A DNA stretch of 64,000 nt. Source: Bin87 sp034420475. Its GTDB lineage: Bacteria; Chloroflexota; Dehalococcoidia; Lucifugimonadales; UBA3495. A program made the translations under genes and the position numbers. Below are positions 41,877 to 51,010 of this stretch, piece after piece. The stretch lies in contig DAOULH010000010.1 of NCBI GenBank assembly GCA_034420475.1, positions 186,001-250,000 on the forward strand, in the 5' to 3' direction. Each line of letters starts with the position of its first letter. Within the stretch, counting starts at the first letter, position 1. Under the pieces are notes generated by a model that saw only the letters and a program-made list of their open reading frames with translations, ran no database searches and was not told where the DNA came from.

Positions 41877-42911
41877 TTAACGCTCCGGCGGCTCGGCTTC
41901 CACCGCGTCATCCCCATCCCCGTCAACTGCCGGCTGAGGCATTGGCGGGTTTGGATTGGCCTCCATCTCGCGCTGGTACCACATGAACATCACGATGCCG
42001 GCGCCGATGATGCACATCATGTCGCCCGGTACCCAGAGCACCAGACCACCTAAAATCTGGTCGGATTCGTAGAAAAAATCATCCCATGGACGCGGTAGTT
42101 CTTGGTAGGCAGAGTACAACAGATCCTCAGGTGACTCAGCACCCGCGCCTTGGAACGTGATGCCCGCCCCCAGCAAGGTGTTAGGGAGTACGATGAGTCC
42201 CAGATACAGCACCCGCAAGCCGTAGTGGAGGCGGGAGTGGTGGGGCTTGGGGTCCACAACGATCCACCAGAACAGGAAACCGCTGATCAGCATAGTGGCG
42301 TGCATCAGCTCGTGTACGTAGTCGTTGTGCACTGCCAGGTTGTGGGGGCCCGGGATCTGCCAGAAGAACAGCAAACCCAGGAAAGCAACGATGGTGAAAA
42401 CGGGGTTGGTAATTTTCCAGTAAATCCAGTGGGCAATTTCAGTCCGCACGATGCGGCGAATGACGCCCTGCCGCAGCCAGGCGGGCATCCCGCGCAGCAT
42501 GGGCGTCAGCGGCGCGCCGAGCAGGATCAGCAAAGGGCCGACCATGCGAACCATCAGGTGTTGCACCTGGTGGACGGAGAAGTAGTGCTCCGCCAGGGGT
42601 TCAATCGGGGATTGCAGGGCCGCGAACAGCACCAATATTCCCGCGAAGAAGCACGCCTTCTGCCAGACGTTGACGCGATGGGTCGGATTGGGCCAGTTGT
42701 TCAGCCCGTTGACGTACAGGTAAACCGCGCCCAGCAGGAACAGGCTGGGTATTGGATTGGTGATAAAGCCCCAAGCCGTCGCCGGGGTCTGCCCGGGAGG
42801 GATGCCCTGGTGGGCCGAGGCGATACCCGCACTCAGCGCCGCGCCGGCCATCGCGGCGGCAACGGCGCCCAGGGCCCACAGGCCCCACCGGCGGTTGAAA
42901 ATCGCGGTCAT
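41877..42911 (-). CDS. ctaG: CtaG-like cytochrome c oxidase assembly protein
   Basis: A 344-aa polytopic protein matching the CtaG_caa3 family: about seven membrane helices, with IEPLAEHYFSVHQVQHLMV carrying conserved His residues, and PLTPMLRGMPAWLR, HNDYVHELMHATMLISGFLFWWIVVDP. CtaG helps deliver copper to the caa3-type oxidase. The N-terminus overlaps the stop of the upstream YtkA-like gene by four bases, and the two are likely co-translated. Confidence 0.85.
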   Translation of the reverse strand: MTAIFNRRWGLWALGAVAAAMAGAALSAGIASAHQGIPPGQTPATAWGFITNPIPSLFLLGAVYLYVNGLNNWPNPTHRVNVWQKACFFAGILVLFAALQSPIEPLAEHYFSVHQVQHLMVRMVGPLLILLGAPLTPMLRGMPAWLRQGVIRRIVRTEIAHWIYWKITNPVFTIVAFLGLLFFWQIPGPHNLAVHNDYVHELMHATMLISGFLFWWIVVDPKPHHSRLHYGLRVLYLGLIVLPNTLLGAGITFQGAGAESPEDLLYSAYQELPRPWDDFFYESDQILGGLVLWVPGDMMCIIGAGIVMFMWYQREMEANPNPPMPQPAVDGDGDDAVEAEPPER

Positions 42912-43480
42912 TGCGGCGCGTCTCCGCGAGCGACGGCGCGAGCCTTCTGGTTCTGGCGAATCCTCCAGGTCAGGTATCCGGCGCCAGCAATCAGGATCAC
43001 CGCAACGCCGATGAACACGAAACCCGCCGCCGAGTCGGTGGTCGGCTCCGGAACGTCAAACACGAACCCGTCGGCGCCGTAGGAGCCCCCGGTCGGCGGT
43101 TCGACCAAGATGGTGGTTTCCCACCTGCCGGGATCGAACTGAAGGGTGGCGGTGTAGAGCCCCGGAACGTTTGGGCTCAGGGCGATGTTTTCTCCGGCTT
43201 CGTCGCTTTCGCTCCAGGTGGTGAGCACCGACACCGTCAGGTCCTCCGCGGGCGCTCCGGTCGAGGTCTCGCTAATCGTGATGAAGAACTGCACCGACTG
43301 AAGCGACGGCAGGGTCTGGGCGTCGACCACCACAGTATATGGGCCGGTAGTGGATTCGATGCGCCGGGAGTCCTGCCCCACGATGTCCTGCCCCCACGCG
43401 GCGGGCGCCAGCCCCAACCATGCCGCCAGGAAGGCGGCAAGGATCCAGGCGGGAGATGTAAAGCGGCGGATGAGCGTCAT
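42908..43480 (-). CDS. YtkA-like extracytoplasmic domain protein with membrane anchor
   Basis: A 190-aa protein. Residues 1-30 form a signal peptide (AAFLAAWLGLAPAAWG), an Ig-like beta domain of about 100 residues follows (TGPYTVVVDAQTLPSLQSVQFFITI, VPGLYTATLQFDPGRWETTI), and a C-terminal membrane helix ends in a basic tail (LTWRIRQNQKARAVAR). This layout fits the YtkA/FixH-like proteins that accompany copper or oxidase genes. It is coupled with ctaG by a four-base overlap. Confidence 0.75.
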   Translation of the reverse strand: MTLIRRFTSPAWILAAFLAAWLGLAPAAWGQDIVGQDSRRIESTTGPYTVVVDAQTLPSLQSVQFFITISETSTGAPAEDLTVSVLTTWSESDEAGENIALSPNVPGLYTATLQFDPGRWETTILVEPPTGGSYGADGFVFDVPEPTTDSAAGFVFIGVAVILIAGAGYLTWRIRQNQKARAVARGDAPQ

Positions 43481-43551
43481 GGGTCACCAGGAAATAGAGG
43501 AGCGAACCGGCGTCCGCTCCTCCATTTTACGCTATTGACCGTCCGGCTCCG

Positions 43552-44211
43552 TTACGGCTGGAAAGTCTTGCGCCAAATTCCCGGAGAACCGGCGGCGTGG
43601 GTCATGACGTCACGCATCCGACCGTTGTCCGGGTGCGCCTCCCGCTGCTCCAGCCAGGGCGCGGTTGAAGACACCTCCGGGTTCTCGAATTCGTAAACCG
43701 TCGCGTAGGCCGGCTCGCCGCGCACCGCCTTCCAGCGGCGCCCGCGGATGCAGCCCGGCACCTTTTCATAGTTGGGCACGTAAACGGTGGAGTACCAGTT
43801 GTTCCACTCGGCGTCGCTGGCCGCCGGCACATCCATGCGCCCGATTTGCAGCGCGGGGGACATGTCCGCGTTGGCCAACTCGTCGCTCAGGTCGGTGGGG
43901 TGGATCATCTGGTAAACGTTGTTGATGACGGTGGTTGCGACCGCGCGCGGGCCGACCCGCTGGCCCCACGGCGTGGGCGGACGGTTCTTGAACGCGTCGG
44001 TGTTGATCACGTCGGCCGATTCCAGCTCGTACATCGCCAGGTGCTTGGGGCCGCTGCTGGTAGCCTCGTACCGGGCGGCGTTGAGCACGCCGGGCACGGA
44101 CAGAAGTTCCTGCAAGTGCTCGGTGTTGTACCACTGGTTGAATTCTTCCTCGACGTCGGCGGGAACTTCGCACCAGACCATCATCAGGCCGGTGCCGCGC
44201 TTCTTGGGCAT
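43552..44211 (-). CDS. Tandem dimeric alpha/beta-barrel protein (DUF4286/EthD-like)
   Basis: A 219-aa protein with two ferredoxin-like halves (MMVWCEVPADVEEEFNQWYN, then DVPAASDAEWNNWYSTVYVP), each followed by a G-x-x-x-A/R-R-Y/W strand. It is a homologue of the 21233 protein. These barrels often bind small aromatic or polyketide-like ligands. The ATG at 44211 (MPKKRGTG) is preferred over 44277. Probably supports a catabolic pathway; no direct partner is recognised. Confidence 0.75.
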   Translation of the reverse strand: MPKKRGTGLMMVWCEVPADVEEEFNQWYNTEHLQELLSVPGVLNAARYEATSSGPKHLAMYELESADVINTDAFKNRPPTPWGQRVGPRAVATTVINNVYQMIHPTDLSDELANADMSPALQIGRMDVPAASDAEWNNWYSTVYVPNYEKVPGCIRGRRWKAVRGEPAYATVYEFENPEVSSTAPWLEQREAHPDNGRMRDVMTHAAGSPGIWRKTFQP

Positions 44212-44424
44212 CGTGGGCCTCCTTCTGTTCGTATCCGTGGGTGTGTCGTGCGCGCTCAAGTCTAACATAGGGATCATTGGTGGTCTGTATGCGCGCGTTG
44301 CCGGACGGTCCCATCGCCTGATGATGCACGCCCAATCCGTCGCCGCGAAGGTCTCACGCCTCGCCGGAGCGTCGACCGGCCTGTGATAACATTGCGGCCA
44401 TTCTACTCGGGTAATTCATTTGCC

Positions 44425-45630
44425 ATGACCTATCCCCTGCTGTCCGGCCTGCGCGTCCTGGAAATCAGCTCGATGATATCCGCGCCGTATTGCGGCAAGC
44501 TGCTTGCTGACGCCGGCGCCAACGTGGTCAAGGTCGAACCGCCCGGAACCGGCGAGGACGCACGGCGATACGGGCCGTGGCCCGACGATGTTCCGAATCC
44601 CGAACGCAGCGGGCTTTACCTGTACCTCAATGCCAACAAGGCAGGGATCACCGCCAACCTGGAGACACCCACGGGCCGCTCCATTATGCGTCGGTTGGCG
44701 GCGAAGTCGGACGCGGTGGTGCACAACGTTCCGCCGGGCGACATGGAGCGATTGGGCCTGGACTACGACGCGCTGGCCGCCGAACATCCCGAACTGGTCA
44801 TGGCCAGCATCAGTCCGTGGGGTCTGTCCGGCCCGTGGCGCGACTACAAGGCTTATGACATCAACTTGGCCGCCGCCGGGGGAATCTGCGAGGGGTTGGG
44901 CGAGGCGGACCGGGAGCCGCTGACCTTCGGCACCCCGGAGGTCGGATACTTCGCCGGCATGGCCGCCGCTTCGTCAATCGTGATGGCGCTGCTGGGTCGA
45001 GACATCCACGGAGGCCAGCACATCGACATCGCGGAAGCGGAGACGATGGCCGGGCTCTACAACGGCCCGGAGGCCCTGATGGCGGTTTACGAGTGGCGGG
45101 TCACTCGGCGCACCGGGCATCACGCCCTGGATTTCCCGTATCCCAACTGCATCCTGCGCTGCAAGGACGGGCATATCTTCGTCGGTTCGCCGGAAGGACG
45201 CCAGTGGCGGCGGTTGCTGGAGATCATGGGCACCCCGGAATGGTCCCAGGAGCAGCGGTTCCGCAACCGCACCGCCATGAACAACCTGTATGCCGACGAG
45301 GTGGACGGATACGTAGAGGCCTGGCTGGCGGATTACACCAAGGCCGAGTTGCTGGAAATCGCCCTGGAGAACCGCATTCCGCTGGCGCCGGTGCGCACCT
45401 ACGAGGAAGTGCGTTCCGACCCGTCGCTGGAGGACTTGTTCGTGGTTATCGAACGGGACGACACCGGCCCGGTGGCCTACCCGGGCACGCCTTATCGACT
45501 GGCGGACGGCGAAGTTTCTACAGCCAAACCGGCGCCCACGTTGGGACAGGACAACCGTGCCATCCTGTGCGGTGAGCTGGGCTACTCCGTTGCGGATCTG
45601 GTGAAGCTGTACCAGACCGGGATAATCTGA
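44425..45630 (+). CDS. CaiB/BaiF family CoA-transferase
   Basis: A 401-aa class III CoA-transferase. LRVLEISSMISAPYCGKLLADAGANVVKVEPP opens the protein and the catalytic Asp is in KAYDINLAAAGG. The C-terminal TLGQDNRAILCGELGYS matches the usual last block. Starts at 44425. Followed on the same strand by a small membrane gene and another CoA-transferase, so the three may share a transcript. Confidence 0.88.
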   Translation: MTYPLLSGLRVLEISSMISAPYCGKLLADAGANVVKVEPPGTGEDARRYGPWPDDVPNPERSGLYLYLNANKAGITANLETPTGRSIMRRLAAKSDAVVHNVPPGDMERLGLDYDALAAEHPELVMASISPWGLSGPWRDYKAYDINLAAAGGICEGLGEADREPLTFGTPEVGYFAGMAAASSIVMALLGRDIHGGQHIDIAEAETMAGLYNGPEALMAVYEWRVTRRTGHHALDFPYPNCILRCKDGHIFVGSPEGRQWRRLLEIMGTPEWSQEQRFRNRTAMNNLYADEVDGYVEAWLADYTKAELLEIALENRIPLAPVRTYEEVRSDPSLEDLFVVIERDDTGPVAYPGTPYRLADGEVSTAKPAPTLGQDNRAILCGELGYSVADLVKLYQTGII

Positions 45631-45695
45631 GCGCCGCTGCCAACGTGGCGTACTGTTTCACCCATTACCGTTACTCTTTCCCTCGTCCATTCGCC

Positions 45696-45998
45696 ATGCT
45701 GACCCGGGTCGCGATTGCTTGTGTGGTGGTTTTCCTGGGCAGTTGCCTGATCGCCCGCCAGCTGGCGATCAAGAAAAACCACCGTCCCGACGTGATCATC
45801 ATCGCCGGTATCATAGTGGGCGGGATCTGCTTCGGGTTGCTCTGGACGCTGAGCCTGGTTTACGGCGGGGGATACACGAAAATCGCGGCGGCGGCGCTGT
45901 TGTCCGTGATGCCCGCTCTGGCGGCATGGATCGTCCCGCCCCGAGAAATCGCCCGGACCCGTGGCGACCGGGACACAAACGACAATCAGCGAGAATGA
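45696..45998 (+). CDS. Small membrane protein, three hydrophobic segments
   Basis: A protein of about 100 aa between two CoA-transferase genes. Three hydrophobic stretches (VAIACVVVFLGSCLIA, VIIIAGIIVGGICFGLLWTL, AAAALLSVMPALAAWIV) are followed by a charged tail. The stop is one base before the next gene. An ATG at 45645 is an alternative start. No family recognised. Confidence 0.6.
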   Translation: MLTRVAIACVVVFLGSCLIARQLAIKKNHRPDVIIIAGIIVGGICFGLLWTLSLVYGGGYTKIAAAALLSVMPALAAWIVPPREIARTRGDRDTNDNQRE

Positions 45999-45999
45999 G

Positions 46000-47220
46000 A
46001 TGCAAACCAATCCTGGCGTGCTGAGCGGATACCGGGTGCTGGACTTCGGTTGGGTGCTGGCCGGCGCGCTTCCGGGCATGGTCCTGGCGGACATGGGGGC
46101 GGAGGTGATCAAGGTCGAGACCCGGCAACGCCTGGACTACATGCGCCTGGGCCGCCCCATCGTGGGCGATCAGCCGGATCCGGAGCAGAACCCGATGTTC
46201 CACAACGTGAACCGGGGCAAGCTCAGCGTCACCCTGAACATCGCCGAGCCTGAGGCCGTGGAGTTAGCCAAGGGCCTGGCGTCACGGTGCGACGTGGTGA
46301 TCGAAAACTTCTCGCCGGGCGTGATGGAGCGGCTGGGGCTGGGTTACGAGGCGCTGCGGGCCGTCAAGCCGGACATCATCATGGCGTCGATTTCATCCAC
46401 CGGGCAGGAGGGGCCGCTTCGTGACCTGCGCGCCTACGCTCCCTCCATCGGGTCGCTGTCCGGTCTCGACAGCACCATGGGATACGAAGGCGGTGGTCCC
46501 CTGGGTCTGAAACATGCTTTCGGCGACATCTGTGGGGCCTTGCACGCCGTGTTCGCGATCTCGTCCGCGCTGTTCCACCGGAACCGAACCGGTCAAGGGC
46601 AGTACATCGACGTGTCCATGCTGCGGGCAACGGTGGTCACCCAGGGCGTGGGCCTGATGGAGCAGGCGCTGACCGGGCGTTCGCTACAACCCCGGGGGAA
46701 CTACGATCCAACCATGGTGCCATACGGCAACTACCCGTGCGCCGGCGAGGACAAATGGGTGTCGATTGCCGTCAAATCGGAGGCCGAGTGGCAATCGCTG
46801 GGGCGGGCCATGGGCTCTCCCGCGTGGGCCGCTGACGACCGTTTCGCCAGCCGGTTCCGCCGCCAGCGTCACCGCCGCGAACTGGACGCGCTCCTGTCCC
46901 GATGGACGGCGCAACACGATGCTGAGGCCGTTACCGAGCTTTTGCAATCATACGGGGTCGCCGCGGCTCCCGTGCTGGGCGCAGAGGAGCGGCTCTTCCA
47001 CCCGCACTTCATGGCAAGGGGTCTCTACAACGACACCGAGCACCCGGCGCTGGGCGCAGAGCCGGTGTTCAACCTGATGTGGAACCTCAGCAAGTCGCCG
47101 TCACGGGTGCGTCGCCACGCCCCGTTATTAGGAGAACACAACCGGGAAGTGCTCTGCGGCTACCTGGGGCTGAGCGAGGACCAACTGGGCGAGTTGGAAG
47201 AGCGGCGGGTGGTATATTAG
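46000..47220 (+). CDS. CaiB/BaiF-like protein lacking the catalytic Asp
   Basis: A 406-aa CoA-transferase-fold protein. YRVLDFGWVLAGALPGMVLADMGAEVIKVE is typical, but the segment that normally reads Y-D-x-x-x-Q is RAYAPSIGSLSG: the nucleophilic Asp is Ala. The rest of the fold is intact, including HRNRTGQGQYIDVSMLRA. It may use another residue, bind CoA without transferring it, or need a partner such as the adjacent 44425 transferase. Confidence 0.8.
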   Translation: MQTNPGVLSGYRVLDFGWVLAGALPGMVLADMGAEVIKVETRQRLDYMRLGRPIVGDQPDPEQNPMFHNVNRGKLSVTLNIAEPEAVELAKGLASRCDVVIENFSPGVMERLGLGYEALRAVKPDIIMASISSTGQEGPLRDLRAYAPSIGSLSGLDSTMGYEGGGPLGLKHAFGDICGALHAVFAISSALFHRNRTGQGQYIDVSMLRATVVTQGVGLMEQALTGRSLQPRGNYDPTMVPYGNYPCAGEDKWVSIAVKSEAEWQSLGRAMGSPAWAADDRFASRFRRQRHRRELDALLSRWTAQHDAEAVTELLQSYGVAAAPVLGAEERLFHPHFMARGLYNDTEHPALGAEPVFNLMWNLSKSPSRVRRHAPLLGEHNREVLCGYLGLSEDQLGELEERRVVY

Positions 47221-47280
47221 TGGTGAACGGGATGGGTTTGTGTGCTGCCGCTTGTGCCAGGGTGAGAACGGGCTGCTGTG

Positions 47281-47511
47281 ATGAAGATTCGTAAAGACAG
47301 CTATCTGCGGGCTTTGGGGTTACAAGCTGCGCTGGCCATCGCGCTGCCTATTGCGCCCATCGTTCTGTCGATAATGATACTGACTCAGATTCCCCACGCT
47401 GGAAACCTCTGGCTGGGCCTGGCCCTCATGGTCTCGCTACTGTTTTTCGGAGTAGGATTGCTCACCTACTGCATAAGGCATGACCTGCGAGGAGATCGTT
47501 GGCAATGGTAA
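47281..47511 (+). CDS. Small membrane protein (76 aa)
   Basis: Two hydrophobic segments (LQAALAIALPIAPIVLSIMIL and LWLGLALMVSLLFFGVGLL) with a basic N-terminus (MKIRKDSYLR). The gene overlaps the next by seven bases. No family recognised. Confidence 0.55.
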   Translation: MKIRKDSYLRALGLQAALAIALPIAPIVLSIMILTQIPHAGNLWLGLALMVSLLFFGVGLLTYCIRHDLRGDRWQW

Positions 47512-47885
47512 GGCCGATAAGCGAGCAGTCACGGCATTTTCAATCCCTGTCGGTTACGATCCTGGCCATTGCTACTGCGACAATTGGATTTGGACTTTTC
47601 GGAGCTGATTTTCGTGTCATCGCGAGTTTACCCGAACTACACGGGCCGGTCCTGTTCTGGGCTGTACTCAAGCTGGTCTGTGGGGCTGGCGCGATGATCG
47701 GCTATGCGTCTGTTGTAGTTGCGGTGGGGAGAATTTTGACGCAGGAGACATCGCTTACGGGCCGTCAAGTCACGTTGAGCGCTTTGCTGCTTACGGGTGT
47801 AGTAATGGTGTTCGTAGCATTTATCTTTATCATCGGCGTGTTTGAAGAAAATCCCGATATTCTCCCAGAGGCAGAAAAGAAATGA
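47505..47885 (+). CDS. Small membrane protein (126 aa)
   Basis: Three to four hydrophobic segments (SLSVTILAIATATIGFGLFG, VLKLVCGAGAMIGYASVVVA, LSALLLTGVVMVFVAFIFII). ATG 47505 follows a GAGGAG site inside the end of the upstream gene. It overlaps the downstream dehydratase gene by four bases. The tight packing suggests a membrane pair translated together. Confidence 0.6.
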   Translation: MVRPISEQSRHFQSLSVTILAIATATIGFGLFGADFRVIASLPELHGPVLFWAVLKLVCGAGAMIGYASVVVAVGRILTQETSLTGRQVTLSALLLTGVVMVFVAFIFIIGVFEENPDILPEAEKK

Positions 47886-49114
47886 CACAGCAGCAATCCC
47901 AACAGGTCGTCGAAACTCTCCCTGAGGTGGAGGGCGGCATCTCCGACGAGGCCCTGGCCGCCGCCCGCGCCATGATCGGCGTGCGGATGCGCACCGAGCA
48001 GTATGTCCGCCAGGCCACGCTGGACACCATGCTCAACTTTGTCAACGGCATCGGCGACGCCAACCCGCTGTTCCGTGACCAGGAATACGCCGCCTATTCC
48101 AAGTACGGCAGCGTGGTCGGCCATCCGTGCGCTCCTTATATGCGTCACTGGTCGGGCCGCACCCGCTGGGGTCTGCCGGGGGTTCACGGGTTTTTCGCCG
48201 GCAACGACTGGGAGTTTTTCCGCATGCTCCGCCCCGGCGACGCCGTGAACTGCGTGGAGCGGGTGCTGGACGTTCAGGAAAAGCAGAGCGCCTACTCCGG
48301 GCGGCTGGTCATCCAGTATGTCGAAACCACTTACTCCAACCAGCGGGACGAGGTGGTGGCCCGCGTCGTCGGCTGGTGCACCCGCCACCAGCGTCGCGCT
48401 TCCCGGGAACGGGGCAAGTACGCCGACGTGCCCAAGCGCCACGAATACACCGAGGACGAACTGGCCCGGATCGACGAGCAGGTGCTCAACGAGACGGCGC
48501 GCGGCGGGCAGCCCCGCTATTGGGAAGACACTGAGATCGGCGAAGAGTTGCCCACTGTGGTCCGCGGGCCGCTTTCGCTCCAGGACGTGAGCGCGTTCCT
48601 GGTGGGAACCGGCCGTTCCAGCGCCCACGGCGTGCTGCTTCGGGAGGCCATGCGCCACCCCAATCACTTCTTCCGCAACCCGGAGTCCGGCGGCGGCCTG
48701 GAGTACACGGGGATCGGACACCTGCGCGACTCGGTGGCCGAGGCGGTGGGCGTTCCCGGCGCCTACGACTACGGCCCGCAGCGCGTGTCCTGGCTGGGAA
48801 CCCTGATGACCAACTGGATGGGTGACGACGCCTTCCTCAAGCGGCTCCGGGTGGAGACGCGGCGGTTCAACGTGTACGGCGACACGCAGTTCTGCAAGGG
48901 CCGCGTCGCCCGCAAGTACATCCACCAGGGCAACGCGCTGGTGGATGTGGACATCTGGGCCGAGAACCAGCGGGGCGAGGTCACGGCTCCCGGCACGGCC
49001 ACCGTGCTGCTGCCCTCCCGCGACCCGCGAAACCCCTGGTTCACCGACGGCAGCCACCTTTCCCTGCGGGATGTAACGCTACCGGAAGAGGCGCCGCCCA
49101 TCCTGCCGGTGTGA
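47882..49114 (+). CDS. MaoC/FAS1-like double hot-dog dehydratase
   Basis: A 410-aa protein with two hot-dog halves. The N-terminal half (MLNFVNGIGDANPLFRD, HGFFAGNDWEFFRMLRPGDAV) is FAS1-like. The C-terminal half (FNVYGDTQFCKGRVARKYI, GNALVDVDIWAENQRGEV) completes the fold. Family enzymes act on enoyl-CoA or 3-hydroxyacyl-CoA substrates. Coupled with the small membrane gene by a four-base overlap. A second dehydratase of different type is at 11.8 kb. Confidence 0.83.
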   Translation: MTQQQSQQVVETLPEVEGGISDEALAAARAMIGVRMRTEQYVRQATLDTMLNFVNGIGDANPLFRDQEYAAYSKYGSVVGHPCAPYMRHWSGRTRWGLPGVHGFFAGNDWEFFRMLRPGDAVNCVERVLDVQEKQSAYSGRLVIQYVETTYSNQRDEVVARVVGWCTRHQRRASRERGKYADVPKRHEYTEDELARIDEQVLNETARGGQPRYWEDTEIGEELPTVVRGPLSLQDVSAFLVGTGRSSAHGVLLREAMRHPNHFFRNPESGGGLEYTGIGHLRDSVAEAVGVPGAYDYGPQRVSWLGTLMTNWMGDDAFLKRLRVETRRFNVYGDTQFCKGRVARKYIHQGNALVDVDIWAENQRGEVTAPGTATVLLPSRDPRNPWFTDGSHLSLRDVTLPEEAPPILPV

Positions 49115-49121
49115 TGGCTCT

Positions 49122-49676
49122 TCAGTAGGCGAATATCTCGTCTACGGCGCAGGTGAAACCGGGCAGGACCGGTTCACAGGTCAGCGTATCGCCGGGGACA
49201 AATCGCTGCACGGTGCCGTCATCATGGTGAGCCATTATCTCCTGGGTATCGATATACGCCACCAAGGCCAGCCTCACGCCGGCATCCAGCCACATCTGTG
49301 TCTTGGAGTCCACCATCGGCTGCCGGTAGTCGCCAGCAACCACCTCCACCACAAGGTCCGGGATAATCTCCGCGTAACCGCTGGCAGGGCGTCCGCCTTG
49401 CAGTCTTTCCGTTGACGTGAAAGCATAGTCGGGAGCTCTCACCGTATCAGGATCGCGTCCGATGTAAACGCCGGTTTCGGCGGCATAGGTTGCCCCCAGG
49501 TTGCCCGCTTCAACGAAATTTCCAATGCGCCGGCCGATACGGTCGGTAACTCCGCCATGCGGAGCGCTGGCAGGCGCCATGGTGATCAATTCTCCCCGGA
49601 TCAATTCGTAGCGTTTGCCGTCGTCGGGCAAGGCAAGCAGTTCGGCCGCGGTCAACAGTTTCTTGGCGGTGGTCAT
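49122..49676 (-). CDS. Uma2 family (DUF820) endonuclease-fold protein
   Basis: A 184-aa PD-(D/E)XK-fold protein. YELIRGELITMAPAS, VRAPDYAFTS and IPDLVVEVVAGDYR carry the expected Asp/Glu residues, followed by DSKTQMWLDAGVRLALV. Same family as the 16689 protein, but the two are diverged. Starts at 49676; upstream in-frame ATGs at 49685 and 49706 are possible. Convergent with the dehydratase. Confidence 0.87.
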   Translation of the reverse strand: MTTAKKLLTAAELLALPDDGKRYELIRGELITMAPASAPHGGVTDRIGRRIGNFVEAGNLGATYAAETGVYIGRDPDTVRAPDYAFTSTERLQGGRPASGYAEIIPDLVVEVVAGDYRQPMVDSKTQMWLDAGVRLALVAYIDTQEIMAHHDDGTVQRFVPGDTLTCEPVLPGFTCAVDEIFAY

Positions 49677-49750
49677 GGCCGGCATCTCCGGTGAGAGTAT
49701 CGACATGGGGTCGTGCCGTGCCTCGCATTATATCGAACCCGCGGGCTTGG

Positions 49751-50971
49751 TCATGGGACCACGCGCACGAACCGCCGCCGCCCCGCGCGCACCACGTCGC
49801 CAGCGTTCAGGCTGGGTTCATCGCCCATGGAGGCGGTCGTCCGCTGGCCGTCTACCCGGATCAACTCGACGGCCCCCTGGGTCAGCAGGCGGCGGGCTTC
49901 GCCGTTGCTGCTGACCAGCCCGGTCTGCACCAGCAGGCGGTGGATCGGCAACCCGGACACTTCAGTCAGGGCCACCTCCGGCATGTCGTCCGGCAAGTCT
50001 CGACGCTGCACCACCTGCTCGAAATGGGATTGGGCAGAGTCGGCGGCGTCGCCGTCGTGGAACGTGGTGGTGATGCGATGCGCCAGGCCCTTTTTGAAGT
50101 CCATCGGGTTGGCGGTCTCGGATTCCATCGCGCGGGTCATCTCGGCGATGTCCGTGTCCGGCACGTCGGTCAGGTACTCGTAGTATGACGCGATCAGTTC
50201 GTCGGGCAGGGACATGAGCTTGCCGTACATTTCGTCGGGCGGCTCTTCCAGCGCCACGTAGTTGCCGAGGCTCTTGCTCATCTTCTGCACGCCGTCGGTG
50301 CCCACCAGGATGGGCATCATGAAGCACTGCTGCGGAGTTTGCCCCATCATGCCCTGGAGTTCGCGGCCGACCAGCAGGTTGAACATCTGGTCCGTGCCGC
50401 CGAATTCCACGTCGGATTCGATGACCACCGAGTCGTATGCCTGCATCAACGGGTAGAGCATCTCGGTGATGGCGATGGGCTGGTTCTGCGAGTAGCGGTT
50501 GGCGAAGTCCTCCCGGTGCAGGAACTGGTTGATGGTGAACCGACTGGTGAGCTCGATGACGTTGGCCAGGGTGAATTCGCCGAACCATTGGCTCTGCCAT
50601 TCGACCTGGGTGCGGTCGCGGTCGACGACCTTGAAGAACTGGCGCAGGTACGACTCGGCGTTCTCCAGCACCTCGGCATGAGTGAGCATGGTGCGCGTTG
50701 CTGAACGGCCGGAGGGATCGCCGATCTGGGCGGTCCAATCGCCCACAATCAAGATCACCTGGTGCCCGAGATCCTGAAGCTGCCGGAGCTTGCGCAGGCC
50801 GACGACATGACCCAGGTGGATGTCCGGCCGGCTGGGGTCGAATCCCATCTTCAGGCGCAGCGGTGTGCCCCGCCGCAGCATGGCGGTGAACTCTTCCTCG
50901 GAGATGATCCGGCTCACGCCCCGCCGCGTGATGGTGGACAGGTTTTCGGGGATCTGGACTTGGCTGGTCAA
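49751..50971 (-). CDS. tyrS: Tyrosine--tRNA ligase
   Basis: A 406-aa class Ic synthetase. The HIGH motif is HLGH, and KMSKS is present as QKMSKSLGN. LIVGDWTAQIGDPSGRS, FTINQFLHREDFANRY and EFGGTDQMFNLLVGRE are Tyr-binding parts of the active site. The C-terminal S4-like domain (SSNGEARRLLTQGAVEL) binds tRNA. It charges tRNA-Tyr. Follows ribF on the same strand by 39 bases. Confidence 0.96.
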   Translation of the reverse strand: MTSQVQIPENLSTITRRGVSRIISEEEFTAMLRRGTPLRLKMGFDPSRPDIHLGHVVGLRKLRQLQDLGHQVILIVGDWTAQIGDPSGRSATRTMLTHAEVLENAESYLRQFFKVVDRDRTQVEWQSQWFGEFTLANVIELTSRFTINQFLHREDFANRYSQNQPIAITEMLYPLMQAYDSVVIESDVEFGGTDQMFNLLVGRELQGMMGQTPQQCFMMPILVGTDGVQKMSKSLGNYVALEEPPDEMYGKLMSLPDELIASYYEYLTDVPDTDIAEMTRAMESETANPMDFKKGLAHRITTTFHDGDAADSAQSHFEQVVQRRDLPDDMPEVALTEVSGLPIHRLLVQTGLVSSNGEARRLLTQGAVELIRVDGQRTTASMGDEPSLNAGDVVRAGRRRFVRVVP

Positions 50972-51010
50972 CGCTCACCTCGCCTCGGTTGGTCAGTGAT
51001 GACCGGCGGA

